Shown: positions 24,284 through 33,446 of the stretch, one piece after another
Layout of the letters: each line of letters opens with the position of its first letter
How positions within the stretch are numbered: position 1 is the first letter of the stretch
Assembly: GCF_004348675.1 (NCBI RefSeq)
Contig: NZ_SMKN01000004.1
Coordinates: 29,545 to 93,544, forward strand
Source: Micromonospora sp. KC606
GTDB lineage: Bacteria; Actinomycetota; Actinomycetes; Mycobacteriales; Micromonosporaceae
DNA: 64,000 nucleotides
Direction of reading: 5' to 3'
Notes under the pieces: model-generated
Databases searched by the model: none
What the model was told of the DNA's origin: nothing
Seen by the model: only the letters and a program-made list of their open reading frames with translations
Translations under genes and position numbers: made by a program

Positions 24284-26287
24284 ATGTCGAAGCGGACGGC
24301 GCAGCCGGAGCGAGACCACGGGCCGGCGGTGCTCGTTCCGGCCATGTCCGGCGGCTATCCGGGGCCGCTGCGGCGGCCGGTGCCCGGCGCATCGCTGATC
24401 AAGTTCCTGGCCACCACCGATCACAAGCAGATCGGGCTGCTGTACCTGCTCACGTCGTTCGGGTTCTTCGTCGCCGCCGGGGTGCAGGCGATGCTGATCC
24501 GCGCCGAGTTGGCCCGCCCGGGGCTGCAGTTGCTCTCCGCCGAGCAGTACAACCAGTTGTTCACCTCGCACGGCGCCGTGATGCTGCTGCTGTTCGCCAC
24601 CCCGGCGGCGTTCGGGTTCGCCAACTACATCGTGCCGATCCAGATCGGCGCACCCGATGTCTCGTTCCCCCGGCTCAACGCCCTCGCGTACTGGCTGTAC
24701 CTCTTCGGCGGGCTGATGGTCATGGGCGGGTTCATGACGCCGAGCGGCTCGGCCGACTTCGGCTGGACCGCCTACACCCCGCTGAGCAGCGTCGAGCACT
24801 CGCCGGGCGTCGGCGCGAACATGTGGGTCGTCGGGCTAGCCGTCTCCGGTCTGGGCACGATCCTCGGCGCGGTCAACCTGATCACCACGATCCTGACCCT
24901 GCGCGCCCCCGGCATGACCATGTTCCGGATGCCGATCTTCACCTGGAACATGCTGGTCACCAGCCTCCTGGTGATCCTGGTCTTCCCCCTGCTCGCCGCC
25001 GCCCTGCTGGCGCTGATGGCCGACCGGCTGCTCAACGCCCACGTCTACGACGCGGCCACCGGCGGGCCGATGCTCTGGCAGCACCTGTTCTGGTTCTTCG
25101 GCCACCCCGAGGTGTACATCATCGCGCTGCCGTTCTTCGGCATCGTCACCGAGATCATCCCGGTCTTCTCCCGCAAGCCGTTGTTCGGCTACAAGGGTAT
25201 GGTCGCCGCCACGATCTTCATCGCCGGCTACTCCATGATCGTCTGGGCGCATCACATGTTCGCCACGGGACAGGTGCTGTTGCCGTTCTTCGCCGCCACC
25301 ACCTTTCTCATCGCCGTGCCGACCGGGGTGAAGTACTTCAACTGGCTCGGCACTCTGTGGAAGGGGCAACTGACGTTCGAGACGCCGATGCTGTTCTCGA
25401 TCGGCTTCCTCGTCACCTTCCTGCTCGGCGGGCTGACCGGCGTGCTGCTGGCGAGCCCACCGGTGGACTTCCACATCCATGACAGCTACTTCGTCGTCGC
25501 GCACTTCCACTACGTCGTGTTCGGCACGGTGGTCTTCGCCCTCTTCGCCGGCATCTACTTCTGGTTTCCCAAGATGACCGGCCGGCTCATGGACGAACGC
25601 CTCGGCAAGATGCACTTCTGGACGATGTTCGTCGGCTTCCACGGCACCTTCCTGATCCACCACTGGCTCGGAACGCAGGGCATGCCCCGCCGCTACGCCG
25701 ACTACCAGCCCCAGGACGGCTTCACCTGGATGCACATGCTCTCCAGCGTCTCGTCGTTCGTGCTCGGCGCGTCCACGCTGTTCTTCATCTGGAACGCCTG
25801 GAAGTCCTGGCGATACGGCGCCAGGGTGGCCGTCCAGGATCCGTGGGGCTTCGGCAACTCCCTGGAGTGGGCCACCAGTTGCCCACCCCCGCTGCGCAAC
25901 TTCGACTCGATGCTGCGCATCCGCTCGGAACGGCCCGCCTTCGACGCGAAGTACGGATCGCACGTCGCGGACCTCGGCCGCGACCTGCCACAACGCGACG
26001 TCAAACCCCGGCAGACACTGCGCGAGGAACTACACCACGAGGAAGAGGTTCCTGAGTCGCCCAGCGCGCAGGGCGCGTACGGTCCTCGCGAGGCGACCGA
26101 CTACCGACCCGCCCCGGAGTCCGGCGCCCGCCCGGTGGAGGTGCCCGACCCCGACGACATCCGACGGCCCAGCTTCGACCAGACCGACGAACCCGACCGC
26201 GATCCGTGGGGTGGACAACGCAGCCCCACGGATCCCGACGACCGATGGCGACGTCCAGACGGCGACGCCGGCACCGAAGGGCGATAG
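24284..26287 (+). CDS. ctaD: Cytochrome c oxidase subunit I with charged C-terminal tail
   Basis: A 667-residue heme-copper oxidase subunit I, the core of the terminal aa3-type oxidase. Twelve or so membrane helices span residues about 40-565. Key motifs are [11 protein letters not shown] (low-spin heme His), [14 protein letters not shown] (CuB His with the cross-linked Tyr), VWAHHMF (CuB His pair) and [16 protein letters not shown] (heme ligands). About 90 residues after the last helix are hydrophilic, rich in Asp, Pro and Arg, and absent from typical family members. No subunit II, III or assembly genes are adjacent, so this is a stand-alone, probably second, copy. Confidence 0.93.
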   Translation: MSKRTAQPERDHGPAVLVPAMSGGYPGPLRRPVPGASLIKFLATTDHKQIGLLYLLTSFGFFVAAGVQAMLIRAELARPGLQLLSAEQYNQLFTSHGAVMLLLFATPAAFGFANYIVPIQIGAPDVSFPRLNALAYWLYLFGGLMVMGGFMTPSGSADFGWTAYTPLSSVEHSPGVGANMWVVGLAVSGLGTILGAVNLITTILTLRAPGMTMFRMPIFTWNMLVTSLLVILVFPLLAAALLALMADRLLNAHVYDAATGGPMLWQHLFWFFGHPEVYIIALPFFGIVTEIIPVFSRKPLFGYKGMVAATIFIAGYSMIVWAHHMFATGQVLLPFFAATTFLIAVPTGVKYFNWLGTLWKGQLTFETPMLFSIGFLVTFLLGGLTGVLLASPPVDFHIHDSYFVVAHFHYVVFGTVVFALFAGIYFWFPKMTGRLMDERLGKMHFWTMFVGFHGTFLIHHWLGTQGMPRRYADYQPQDGFTWMHMLSSVSSFVLGASTLFFIWNAWKSWRYGARVAVQDPWGFGNSLEWATSCPPPLRNFDSMLRIRSERPAFDAKYGSHVADLGRDLPQRDVKPRQTLREELHHEEEVPESPSAQGAYGPREATDYRPAPESGARPVEVPDPDDIRRPSFDQTDEPDRDPWGGQRSPTDPDDRWRRPDGDAGTEGR

Positions 26288-26378
26288 CACCCGACGGGCG
26301 ACGCCGCCATCGGCCGCTGCCGGGTGCGGGCCGACGTGAACCCGCAGGCGAACGGCCGAGACGGTGATCGGATGAGCT

Positions 26379-26406
26379 CCGCCGGGACGGGTGCCCGTCC
26401 CGGCGG
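26379..26406. terminator. Bidirectional terminator hairpin
   Basis: Perfect 13-base arms, CCGCCGGGACGGG (26379-26391) and its complement (26394-26406), with a 2-base gap. It lies between the convergent ends of ctaD and the CBM2 esterase gene and could serve both. Confidence 0.7.
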
Positions 26407-26412
26407 ATCCCG

Positions 26413-27669
26413 TCATCTCAGGTAGGCGGCGAGGCCGAGTTGCTGGTTGCGCAGCGCGGTGGACACGACGCCGGCGATCTGACGGGCGCCCGCAGCCTCG
26501 AAGTGGGTGTGGTCGTTGCAGAAGAACGCGCCCACCGCACCCCGGGTGTAGTCGCCGTTGTTCGGGCACAGGCCGAGCCTGTTGTAGAGCGTGTAGCTCA
26601 ACCGGTGCAGGTCGATGACCGGCACGTTGCCGTTCGCGGCGGCCGCGTCGAACGTCTCGGTCAGGAAGCCCCGGTTGCCGACCGCCGTGTTCCCGTTGCA
26701 CCTGATCGCGGCGACGGGCGTGAGAAAGACCGGGTGGGCGCCACGCTCGCGGGCCGCCCGGGCCATGACCCCCAGCAGTTCCTTGTACCGGGCCGACCCC
26801 ACGTGCCGGGGGCAGGTGCTCGTCCCGTCGTTGATGCCGAACTGGATGAACAGGTAGTCGCCCGCCTTCATGCCGGTCGACCGGTCGAGCATGGCCCGCC
26901 AGCGGCTCGAATAGGTGGCCGGGCTGACGATGCACTCACCGGCGGAGTTCTTGTTGCTGGTGACGTTCGGGTCGTACAGCCAGGTTTGGATGCTGCGGCC
27001 ACCGACCGCGCTGTTGACCACCGTGACACCGCTGGTGAAGTACGGCGCGAACTGGCCACCCCAACCGGCCGGGCAGGTAGCGCCGCCGGACGGGTTGGCC
27101 ATGGTGGAGTCGCCGGCCAACCACACGGTCACCCGGCCCGACGGCGGAGAGCTGCTGGGCGACGCGGGTGGGCTGCTCGGCGACGCGGGTGGGCTGCTCG
27201 GCGACGCGGGTGGGGTCGACGGCCCGGCGCACGGCGACACGGTGGGCGTGGGCGTGCCCCCGCACACCGTGCCGTTGAGCGCGAACGTCGACGGCACCGG
27301 GTTCGTCGTCGTCCAGGAGCCGTTGAACCCGAAGTTCACCGTCGCGTTGGTCGGGATGGCGCCGTTGTGGCCGGCGTTCGTGGCCGCCACAGCGGTTCCG
27401 CTCTGGGTGACCGTGGCGTTCCACGCCTGGGTGACGCCCTGGCCCGTGGCGAAGGCCCAGGTGAGCGTCCAGCCGGTGATCGCGTCGCCGTAGTTGGTGA
27501 TGGTGACGTCGGCACCGAAGCCGCCCTGCCACTGGTTGGTCACCCGGTAGTCGACCCGGCATCCGGGTGCGGCCGCGGCCGCCAGCGAACCGGTCACGAC
27601 GTAGCCGCCGGCCAGGGTCACCAGCACGGTCACGATCAGTGCCGCGGTACGTCGTATCGACACTCGCAT
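26413..27669 (-). CDS. Secreted CBM2-linked SGNH hydrolase, rhamnogalacturonan acetylesterase-like (CE12)
   Basis: A 418-residue secreted esterase. Residues 1-34 are a signal peptide. A CBM2 cellulose/xylan-binding domain spans about 36-138 (CRVDYRVTNQWQGGFGADVTITNYG, WTLTWAF). A Pro/Ser linker encoded by a 21-base tandem repeat follows. The SGNH domain has block I VWLAGDSTM, a Gly block in VGGRSIQTW, the Asn block QFGINDG, and the C-terminal DHTHFEAAGA. This pattern fits CE12 enzymes that deacetylate rhamnogalacturonan. ATG 27669 follows GAGGGGAA, only 11 bases after the upstream esterase gene, so the two should be one operon. Confidence 0.85.
   Translation of the reverse strand: MRVSIRRTAALIVTVLVTLAGGYVVTGSLAAAAAPGCRVDYRVTNQWQGGFGADVTITNYGDAITGWTLTWAFATGQGVTQAWNATVTQSGTAVAATNAGHNGAIPTNATVNFGFNGSWTTTNPVPSTFALNGTVCGGTPTPTVSPCAGPSTPPASPSSPPASPSSPPASPSSSPPSGRVTVWLAGDSTMANPSGGATCPAGWGGQFAPYFTSGVTVVNSAVGGRSIQTWLYDPNVTSNKNSAGECIVSPATYSSRWRAMLDRSTGMKAGDYLFIQFGINDGTSTCPRHVGSARYKELLGVMARAARERGAHPVFLTPVAAIRCNGNTAVGNRGFLTETFDAAAANGNVPVIDLHRLSYTLYNRLGLCPNNGDYTRGAVGAFFCNDHTHFEAAGARQIAGVVSTALRNQQLGLAAYLR
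27151..27213. repeat. 21-bp tandem repeat encoding the Pro/Ser linker
   Basis: Three consecutive 21-base units (27151-27171, 27172-27192, 27193-27213) differ at one base only. On the minus strand they encode SPPASPS repeats in the linker between the CBM2 and SGNH domains. Such arrays readily change copy number by slippage. Confidence 0.85.
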
Positions 27670-27680
27670 AGCCGTTCCCC

Positions 27681-29150
27681 TCACCCTGCGACCAGTTGCC
27701 AGTGCTGGTGCATGCGGCCGTTGTCGCTCCACTGCGCCAGAGCGGCGCCCTCGGCTGTGGACCCGCCCGGCACCTCGAGCACCTTGCCGCTGTTACGGTT
27801 GACGAGCTTGCTGAACCCGCCCCCGGCGTCCACGATCTGCCAGTGCTGGTTGGTGCCGCCGTTGTCGCGGTACTGGATGACCGCCGCGCCGTCGCTTGTG
27901 GATCTGGCGTTCACGTCGAGCACCTTGCCGCTGGCGACGTTGACCAGCTGGCTGAAGCCGCTGCCGGCGTCCACGACCTGCCAGCGTTGGCCGGTAGCGC
28001 CGGTGTCGGTGGCCTGGACCGCCGCCGCGCCGTCGGCGGTGGAGTTGTCGCTGATCGCCAGCACCTTTCCGGTGCCGCGATTGACCACTTTGTACTGACG
28101 GGTGGGCACGGTCGTGCCGAGGCGGGCGGCGACGATCGGGGTGAGTCGGTCGGCGATCATCCGGTGACCGAGGTCGTTGGGGTGCACGGCGTCGCCGAGC
28201 CCCTCGGCGGTCAGCCAGCCGTCGGTGTTGATGAAGTGGACGTTGCTGTCACCGGAGTTGTTTACCGCCCGCACGGCGGCCTGTGTCTCCGTCACGTACC
28301 GGCCGCGGAAGGTCTTCAGCGCGAGGATCGCCGCGTTGGGATACTTCGCGCGGATGTTGCGGATGAAGGTTGTGTACGAGGCCTGGAACGTAGCGCCCGA
28401 CACGCTGTGCCCGACGTCGTTCGTGCCGAGGTTGACGACCACCGCGTCGGCCCGGTAGCGGGAGAAGTCCCACGGGGTCGAGCTGCCGGCGTCGAGGTTG
28501 AAGTACCGTCTTTCCATTCCCCAGCAACCGTCCGGCGCGGCAACCAGGCAGGCTCCGCCAATGGCGATCTGGGTGTGTTCCACGCCGAGGCGTTCCCCGA
28601 CCAGCCACGCGTAGTCCGTCAGGGCCAGTTTGGAACTGCCCGTGCCCGCGGTGATCGAGTCGCCGACGAACTCGACCAGCTTCGGCGCCACCGGGAGCGC
28701 GTACGTACGGGCGCCAGCGTCCAGCGTCAGCCCGGTGAACACGGCGTCGCCGTTGTACGAGCCGGCCCGCTGCCGATAGGACACGACCAGCGTGTGGTTG
28801 CCGGCGCGCAGCGGGGTGGGGGTCAGGTTCACCGTCCCGCTGACATTGCGGTAGTGAACGAAGGGGCCGCCGTCGATGCTGGCCCAGAACTCCACCGCGT
28901 TTCGTTGCTTGAGCCGCACGGTCGTGCCGGTGAAGCCGGTGCGCAGGTACGCCCCGGCCCAGTTCGACGCGAACGCGGCGGTCGAGCTGCGGTCCCAGCG
29001 GCCGATGAAGGAGATGTTCGGGTCCGACGTGGACCCGTCCCCAGGCGCGGCGTGGGCGGGGGCCACCGCCGCGACCGCCGCGGCGGCCGTGACCGCCAGG
29101 GCGACCACGGTGGTGGTGATGGTACGGAACAGGCGTTTCGATGACCGCAT
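27681..29150 (-). CDS. Secreted SGNH hydrolase with C-terminal RICIN lectin domain
   Basis: A 489-residue secreted enzyme. Residues 1-35 are a signal peptide. Residues about 40-150 are a beta-sandwich of the kind that precedes the catalytic domain in CE2-like esterases (FIGRWDRSSTAAFASNWAGAYL). The SGNH domain has FVGDSITAGTG (Ser), VNLGTNDVGHSV and DAVHPNDLGHRM (Asp/His). Residues about 355-489 are a ricin-type beta-trefoil with three QxW-like repeats (GQRWQVVDAG, NQHWQIVDAG, HQHWQLVAG). ATG 29150 has a GGGAGGA site. It is the first gene of a two-gene esterase operon with a LacI-type site upstream. Deacetylation of plant polysaccharide is likely. Confidence 0.87.
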   Translation of the reverse strand: MRSSKRLFRTITTTVVALAVTAAAAVAAVAPAHAAPGDGSTSDPNISFIGRWDRSSTAAFASNWAGAYLRTGFTGTTVRLKQRNAVEFWASIDGGPFVHYRNVSGTVNLTPTPLRAGNHTLVVSYRQRAGSYNGDAVFTGLTLDAGARTYALPVAPKLVEFVGDSITAGTGSSKLALTDYAWLVGERLGVEHTQIAIGGACLVAAPDGCWGMERRYFNLDAGSSTPWDFSRYRADAVVVNLGTNDVGHSVSGATFQASYTTFIRNIRAKYPNAAILALKTFRGRYVTETQAAVRAVNNSGDSNVHFINTDGWLTAEGLGDAVHPNDLGHRMIADRLTPIVAARLGTTVPTRQYKVVNRGTGKVLAISDNSTADGAAAVQATDTGATGQRWQVVDAGSGFSQLVNVASGKVLDVNARSTSDGAAVIQYRDNGGTNQHWQIVDAGGGFSKLVNRNSGKVLEVPGGSTAEGAALAQWSDNGRMHQHWQLVAG

Positions 29151-29185
29151 GTGATCGTCCTCCCGATGCCCTCCGGAAACCAGCC

Positions 29186-29199
29186 GGAAAGCGCTTGCC
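29186..29199. promoter_or_regulatory. LacI-type operator upstream of the esterase pair
   Basis: GGAAAGCGCTTGCC is a near-perfect palindrome about 37 bases before the SGNH-RICIN start. Its core, AAAGCGCTT, is the same as in the operator of the RG-I importer at 7943-7954, suggesting the same or a closely related LacI regulator. Confidence 0.5.
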
Positions 29200-29423
29200 G
29201 TACGATAAATAGCGACGCCGATCGATGTCGATCGGATGGTCGCCGGGCGGTCGATTCGTTGCGCCGGACGGCATTCGCGCGCTGGGTCGACCTGCGAGCG
29301 GTCGGCGGCACGCACCGACGATGACCGCCCCACCCGGACCGACCCCGACGCGGACGGTTCGGGCGGGCCGCGTCATGCCAGCAGCTCGCCCGAACGCTAC
29401 GTCCGCCACAGTCGAACGTGGTT

Positions 29424-30008
29424 TCACCCGACTGCCAGCGACACCCCGAGCGCCGTCATCACCGTGGCGACCGCCCCGTCCACGACCCGCCACGCCGCCG
29501 GACGGGCGAGCAACGGCGCCAACCGGCGGGCACCGAGCCCCAGACCGGCGAACCACAGCAGGCTCGCCGTCGCCGCTCCGGCTCCGAACGCCCACCGGTT
29601 CGGGTCATGGTGGGCAACCGTTCCGAGCAGCACCACCGTGTCGAGGTAGACGTGCGGGTTGAGGAACGTGAATGCCAGGCAGGCCAGCACCGTCGCGCGC
29701 AGGGTGGCCGGCGGGCGGTCGAGCGGGGTGAGGGCGGCGGGTCGCAGGGCCCGGCGCGCCGCCAGCACCGCGTACCCGAGCAGGAACGCCGCACCGCCCC
29801 ACCGCACCGCGGCCAGCACGGCGGGCGCGTCCGTCAGGACCGCGCCCAGGCCGGCGATGCCGGCGGCCATCAGCGCCGCGTCGGCGACCACGCAGATCGC
29901 CACGACGGGCAGGACGTGTTCGCGGCGCAGCCCCTGGCGCAACACGAAGGCGTTCTGCGCCCCGATCGCGACGATCAGCGCGAGGGAGAAGCCGAAACCG
30001 GCAAGCAT
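29424..30008 (-). CDS. LysE/ArgO-family amino acid exporter
   Basis: A 194-residue inner-membrane exporter for basic amino acids such as Lys or Arg. The N-terminal signature LALIVAIGAQNAFVLRQGLRREHV and the mid-protein FTFLNPHVYLDTVVLLG are diagnostic. About six helices are present and the length is normal. ATG 30008 fits the family start; a GTG at 30026 would add six residues. It is divergent from an ArgP/LysG-type regulator 78 bases away, the standard arrangement for exporter control by intracellular amino acid. Confidence 0.9.
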   Translation of the reverse strand: MLAGFGFSLALIVAIGAQNAFVLRQGLRREHVLPVVAICVVADAALMAAGIAGLGAVLTDAPAVLAAVRWGGAAFLLGYAVLAARRALRPAALTPLDRPPATLRATVLACLAFTFLNPHVYLDTVVLLGTVAHHDPNRWAFGAGAATASLLWFAGLGLGARRLAPLLARPAAWRVVDGAVATVMTALGVSLAVG

Positions 30009-30086
30009 CGAACCCACGTTCTCCACGCTAGGACGGCCTTGCTCTGCACTCCAGCTAAAGTTACTTCAGTAGCATTAGAATGCCTT

Positions 30087-30971
30087 ATGGCGCTCGACCC
30101 GGTGCAACTCGCGACGTTCCAGTCGGTGATAGAACACGGCAGCTTCGACGCCGCGGCGCGGGCCCTGCACGTCACCCCATCCGCGGTCAGCCAACGCATC
30201 AAGGCGTTGGAGGAGGTGGTCGGGCAGGTGCTCGTACGCCGGGCCCGTCCGTGCGTGCCGACGGACGCCGGCCGACCACTGGTGCGCCTCGGCGGCCAGA
30301 TGGCGCTGCTGGAACACGAGGCCCTCAATGCCGCACGCGGCGCGCTCAGCGGTCACGCCCGCACCCGAGTGGCCGTCGTCGTCAACGCGGACTCCCTCGC
30401 CGGCTGGTTCCTGCCGGCGCTGACCGCCCTGCCGGACGTGATCTTCGAGCTGCACACCGACGACGAGGGGCACACGGCCGATCTGCTGCGCGACGGCACC
30501 GTGATGGCCGCGGTCACCACCGAACGGGTCGCCGTGCAGGGCTGCCGCGTGCGACGACTCGGCGCCATGCGCTACCTCGCCGTCGCCGCACCCGCCAACC
30601 ACACGGCGTGGTTCGCCGGGCGTGACCGCGCGGCGGCGTTCGCCACCGCACCCATGATCCGCTTCAACCGCAAGGACACCCTGCAGCACCGCTTCGCCCG
30701 CACGATCACCCGACACGAGGTCGACCCGCCGACGCACTGGGTGCCAGCGTCGGCGAGCTTCACCGAGGCGATCCGCCTCGGCCTCGGCTGGGGCCTCGTG
30801 CCCGAGGCGGTTGCCCGCGCCGACATCGCCGCTGGCCGCCTCGTCGAGCTGACCGGCGGCAGCCACCATCTCGACGTGCCGTTGTACTGGCAGTACTGGC
30901 GCCTGGAGTCGCCGGTGCTCTCGGCGCTGACAGCGGCGGTCCGGACAACCGCCGCTGCCGCCCTGCGCTAG
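30087..30971 (+). CDS. LysR-family regulator, ArgP/LysG-like
   Basis: A 294-residue transcriptional regulator. The N-terminal helix-turn-helix is LATFQSVIEHGSFDAAARALHVTPSAVSQRIKALEEVVGQVLVRR, the usual ArgP/LysG signature. The effector domain follows with FNRKDTLQHRF and GWGLVPEAVA. It is divergent from the LysE-type exporter, so it likely activates the exporter when Lys or Arg accumulates. Confidence 0.9.
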   Translation: MALDPVQLATFQSVIEHGSFDAAARALHVTPSAVSQRIKALEEVVGQVLVRRARPCVPTDAGRPLVRLGGQMALLEHEALNAARGALSGHARTRVAVVVNADSLAGWFLPALTALPDVIFELHTDDEGHTADLLRDGTVMAAVTTERVAVQGCRVRRLGAMRYLAVAAPANHTAWFAGRDRAAAFATAPMIRFNRKDTLQHRFARTITRHEVDPPTHWVPASASFTEAIRLGLGWGLVPEAVARADIAAGRLVELTGGSHHLDVPLYWQYWRLESPVLSALTAAVRTTAAAALR

Positions 30972-31026
30972 AGGCACCGGAGCGCGCTCTGGCTGACTCC
31001 TGTCGTCGGTCCGGCCTGTTCCGCCC

Positions 31027-32562
31027 CTACCCCTGTTCGCCGGAGGGGGCGGTGAGGGTTACGCCGAGCCGGGCCGGGACGCCGAAGTTGGGCGTGCCGT
31101 CGGCGTTCCAGGTGAACTTCTGCGCCCGGGTGGAGCGGTTCATGTCGCAGCCGCCGCTGGCGGAGCTGTTGGCGTGGTAGACGATCCAGTCTTCGGTGCC
31201 GTCCGGGGACTTGAAGAAGCCGTTGTGGCCGGGTGCGTAGACGCCGTTCGCGTCGTTGCGTAGGAACACCGGGTTCGGGTGCTTGGTCCAATGCCCCGGG
31301 TTCATCGGATCACTGCCGGTGAGGGTCAGCAGGCCGAGCTTGTAGTCGGGTCCCCAGCAGGCGCTGGCGGAGTAAACGATCATGACCCGTCCGTTGTGGT
31401 ACAGCGGTTCGGGCCCTTCGTTGACCGGATGGGTCTGCCGCTCCCAGCTCAGCGTCGGCGAGCTGAGCCGCACCCGGGAGCCGGTCACCGTCCATGGGTT
31501 GCTCAGCCGCTGGATGAAGTTGCTCTGCCCGGCACCGGCACCGCCGTACGTACCCATCAGATAGAGGTTGCCGTTGGCCTGCAACACGCTGGCGTCCAAC
31601 TGCCAGTCGTTGCCCAGGTCCGCCTTGAACGTGTAGGGGCCCATCGGGTCGGTGCCGGCGCTCTCCAGCACGTGCAGGCGCTGCGTCGGGTTGAAGTCGG
31701 CCACGTTCTGCCCGGCCACGTAGTACAGGTACCAACGTTGGCCGTTCGGGCCGTTGAGCAGGTGGAACTCCGGCGCCCACATGTTGCAACAGCCGTTGGC
31801 CCGTCCGGCCAGGTTGAACACCACCTGGTCAGCGGCGCCGACCAGGCCGCCGAGCGTACGCGACCGGCGCATCGTGATCGTCGAGTTCCAGGTCGTCGTG
31901 GCCAGGTAGTAGTAGCCGTTGTGGTACTGCAACCACGGGTCGGGCCCGTTCAGCTTGATCGGGTTCGTGAACGTGTTCGGCGACGGCGTCCCGGTCGGCC
32001 CGCCGCCGGCCACGTTGACGAGTTGCCACTGCTGGTTGATGCCGCCGTTGTCGGTGTACTGCGAAATCCGCGCACCGTCGACGGTGGACCGTTCCCACAC
32101 GTCGAGCGCCTTGCCGCTGTTCCGGTTGATCAGTTTGACGAAGCCGCCTGTGGTGTCCAGCACCGAGAACTGCTGGTTCGTTCCGTTCAGGTCGCTCCAC
32201 TGCACGATGTTGGCGCCGTCGGCCGTGGAGAAGTTGTAGATGTCGAGAACCTTGCCACTGTGCCGGGCGCGAAGGCGGTGGTACCCGCCACCGGAGCTGA
32301 CGAACTGGAACTGTTGGCTCGCCTGGCTGCCACGGGTGGTCTGCACCAGCCCCGCGCCATCGGCGGTGGATCCCCCACTGATGCTCAACGCGAGACCGCT
32401 GTGCCGCGACACGATCTGGTACCAGGCATTCGGATCGATGGTCACCGCGTACGCGTCGCCGTGGCCCACCACGACGGCCGACGCCACGGCGACGGTGCCG
32501 ACCACAGCCATTGTGATGGTGCGCCACAACCGCCGACGCCCGACCGCGCCAAGTCTGCTCAT
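31027..32562 (-). CDS. Secreted RICIN-GH43 arabinan-degrading enzyme
   Basis: A 511-residue secreted glycosidase. Residues 1-38 are a signal. A ricin-type beta-trefoil is placed at the N-terminal side (about 42-170; repeats QQFQFVSS, NQQFSVLDT, NQQWQLVNV), which is less common than a C-terminal tag. A short Gly/Pro linker leads to a five-bladed GH43 domain (about 185-510): catalytic Asp in NGPDPWLQYHNGYYY, MWAPEFHLL, and the acid Glu in VNEGPEPLYHNGRVMIVYS. The closest remembered relatives are exo-alpha-1,5-L-arabinofuranosidases. ATG 32562 has a GGAGGAAGG site. Likely role: trimming arabinan side chains of RG-I. Confidence 0.87.
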   Translation of the reverse strand: MSRLGAVGRRRLWRTITMAVVGTVAVASAVVVGHGDAYAVTIDPNAWYQIVSRHSGLALSISGGSTADGAGLVQTTRGSQASQQFQFVSSGGGYHRLRARHSGKVLDIYNFSTADGANIVQWSDLNGTNQQFSVLDTTGGFVKLINRNSGKALDVWERSTVDGARISQYTDNGGINQQWQLVNVAGGGPTGTPSPNTFTNPIKLNGPDPWLQYHNGYYYLATTTWNSTITMRRSRTLGGLVGAADQVVFNLAGRANGCCNMWAPEFHLLNGPNGQRWYLYYVAGQNVADFNPTQRLHVLESAGTDPMGPYTFKADLGNDWQLDASVLQANGNLYLMGTYGGAGAGQSNFIQRLSNPWTVTGSRVRLSSPTLSWERQTHPVNEGPEPLYHNGRVMIVYSASACWGPDYKLGLLTLTGSDPMNPGHWTKHPNPVFLRNDANGVYAPGHNGFFKSPDGTEDWIVYHANSSASGGCDMNRSTRAQKFTWNADGTPNFGVPARLGVTLTAPSGEQG

Positions 32563-32994
32563 CAAAGGTTCCTTCCTCCGTAGGGAGAGTTTCGGGCGAA
32601 GCATTGAGTTAGCGTTAACAATCAACCGCGGCGTGACGTTGATTCGCTGCGGGTCTGGCAGGTGCGGAGGCGCCGAAGAGCCGTCTCCGGCTCGCGGGCG
32701 CACCGTGACTGACCGGAGGGCCCATGGTGGGCAGGGAGCACCACGGTTCCCGCGAGACCGACATCGGGCCGCAGTCTGGCACCGGGATGCAGCGTCGTTG
32801 GCGACGCCAACATCCGCGTCCCGCGACGCGAGGTTTTCCTCGGGAGTGTCCATTGGAGACACCGCGTTCACGGCTGCCCGAAGCCGTGAGCGCGAAAGCC
32901 AGTGTTCGAACCTTGTCACGCGTGGCGCCCTTGCAACGCTGCAAGTAGGATGCAGCGACACTCCTCACTATGCAAGAGCAGCACCTCGCCGACC
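32563..32994. other. Upstream gap of the GH43 gene
   Basis: This gap holds the LacI-type site at 32608-32619 and the GH43 promoter region. The remaining 370 bases show no gene I can support on either strand. Confidence 0.4.
32608..32619. promoter_or_regulatory. LacI-type operator upstream of the GH43 gene
   Basis: GTTAGCGTTAAC, 46 bases before the start, is a near palindrome of the GTTARCGnTAAC type. It differs from the RG-I operator but resembles the site at 63234-63249 before another RICIN gene, hinting at a second regulator. Confidence 0.5.
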
Positions 32995-33380
32995 TCACGG
33001 ATGGCCGAGCTCGCCCGTGTCGAACCGGAACCCGCCGAGCGGGCGGCGTCTCGACAGCTGGGCCCGGGCCAGCCCGGCGAGGTGGAAGCGGCGTACCAGG
33101 GCCGCCCGGTTGGTGACGCCGACCTCGCTGAACAGGTGGGACGGGTGCATCTCCAGCGCTCAGCGCGGGGGTTCCCGGCAGACGCGCGGCGGGTGGGTCA
33201 AGGGTGGGCGGCGTCGGCGCCGGACCGCAGCCGGGGCTGCCGGCTCCGGTCCAAGACGTCCAGCAGCCGAGCCGTCGCCGCGGCCACGGAGTGCGGTTCG
33301 CGGCACTGCGTTTCGGACGCCAGCCGCAGTGCCGTGGCGCATTCGGCGGCCGCCAGGCTCCCGATCGGTCGTCGGAGCGC
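32995..33380 (-). pseudogene. LuxR-type regulator remnant
   Basis: On the minus strand a frame ending at the TGA 32995 encodes LEMHPSHLFSEVGVTNRAAL followed by VRRFHLAGL. This is the last half of a LuxR helix-turn-helix but lacks its first helices, and its LEM is joined to HPSHLFSE as if a short segment had been deleted. Upstream, in another frame, AAECATALRLASETQCREPH and VAAATARLLDVL resemble the helical repeats of large LAL-type regulators. No start codon or intact frame links them. The gene appears decayed. Confidence 0.4.
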
Positions 33381-33398
33381 CTTGACGGGACGCCTTGT

Positions 33399-33437
33399 GC
33401 GCCGGGGCCGCCGGAACGTGTCCGGCGGCCCCGGCGC
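33399..33437 (-). terminator. Terminator hairpin of the MFS gene
   Basis: Perfect 17-base arms at 33399-33415 and 33421-33437 around a 5-base loop, starting 10 bases after the MFS stop. This is one of the strongest hairpins in the window. Confidence 0.75.
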
Positions 33438-33446
33438 TCGTGGTCA

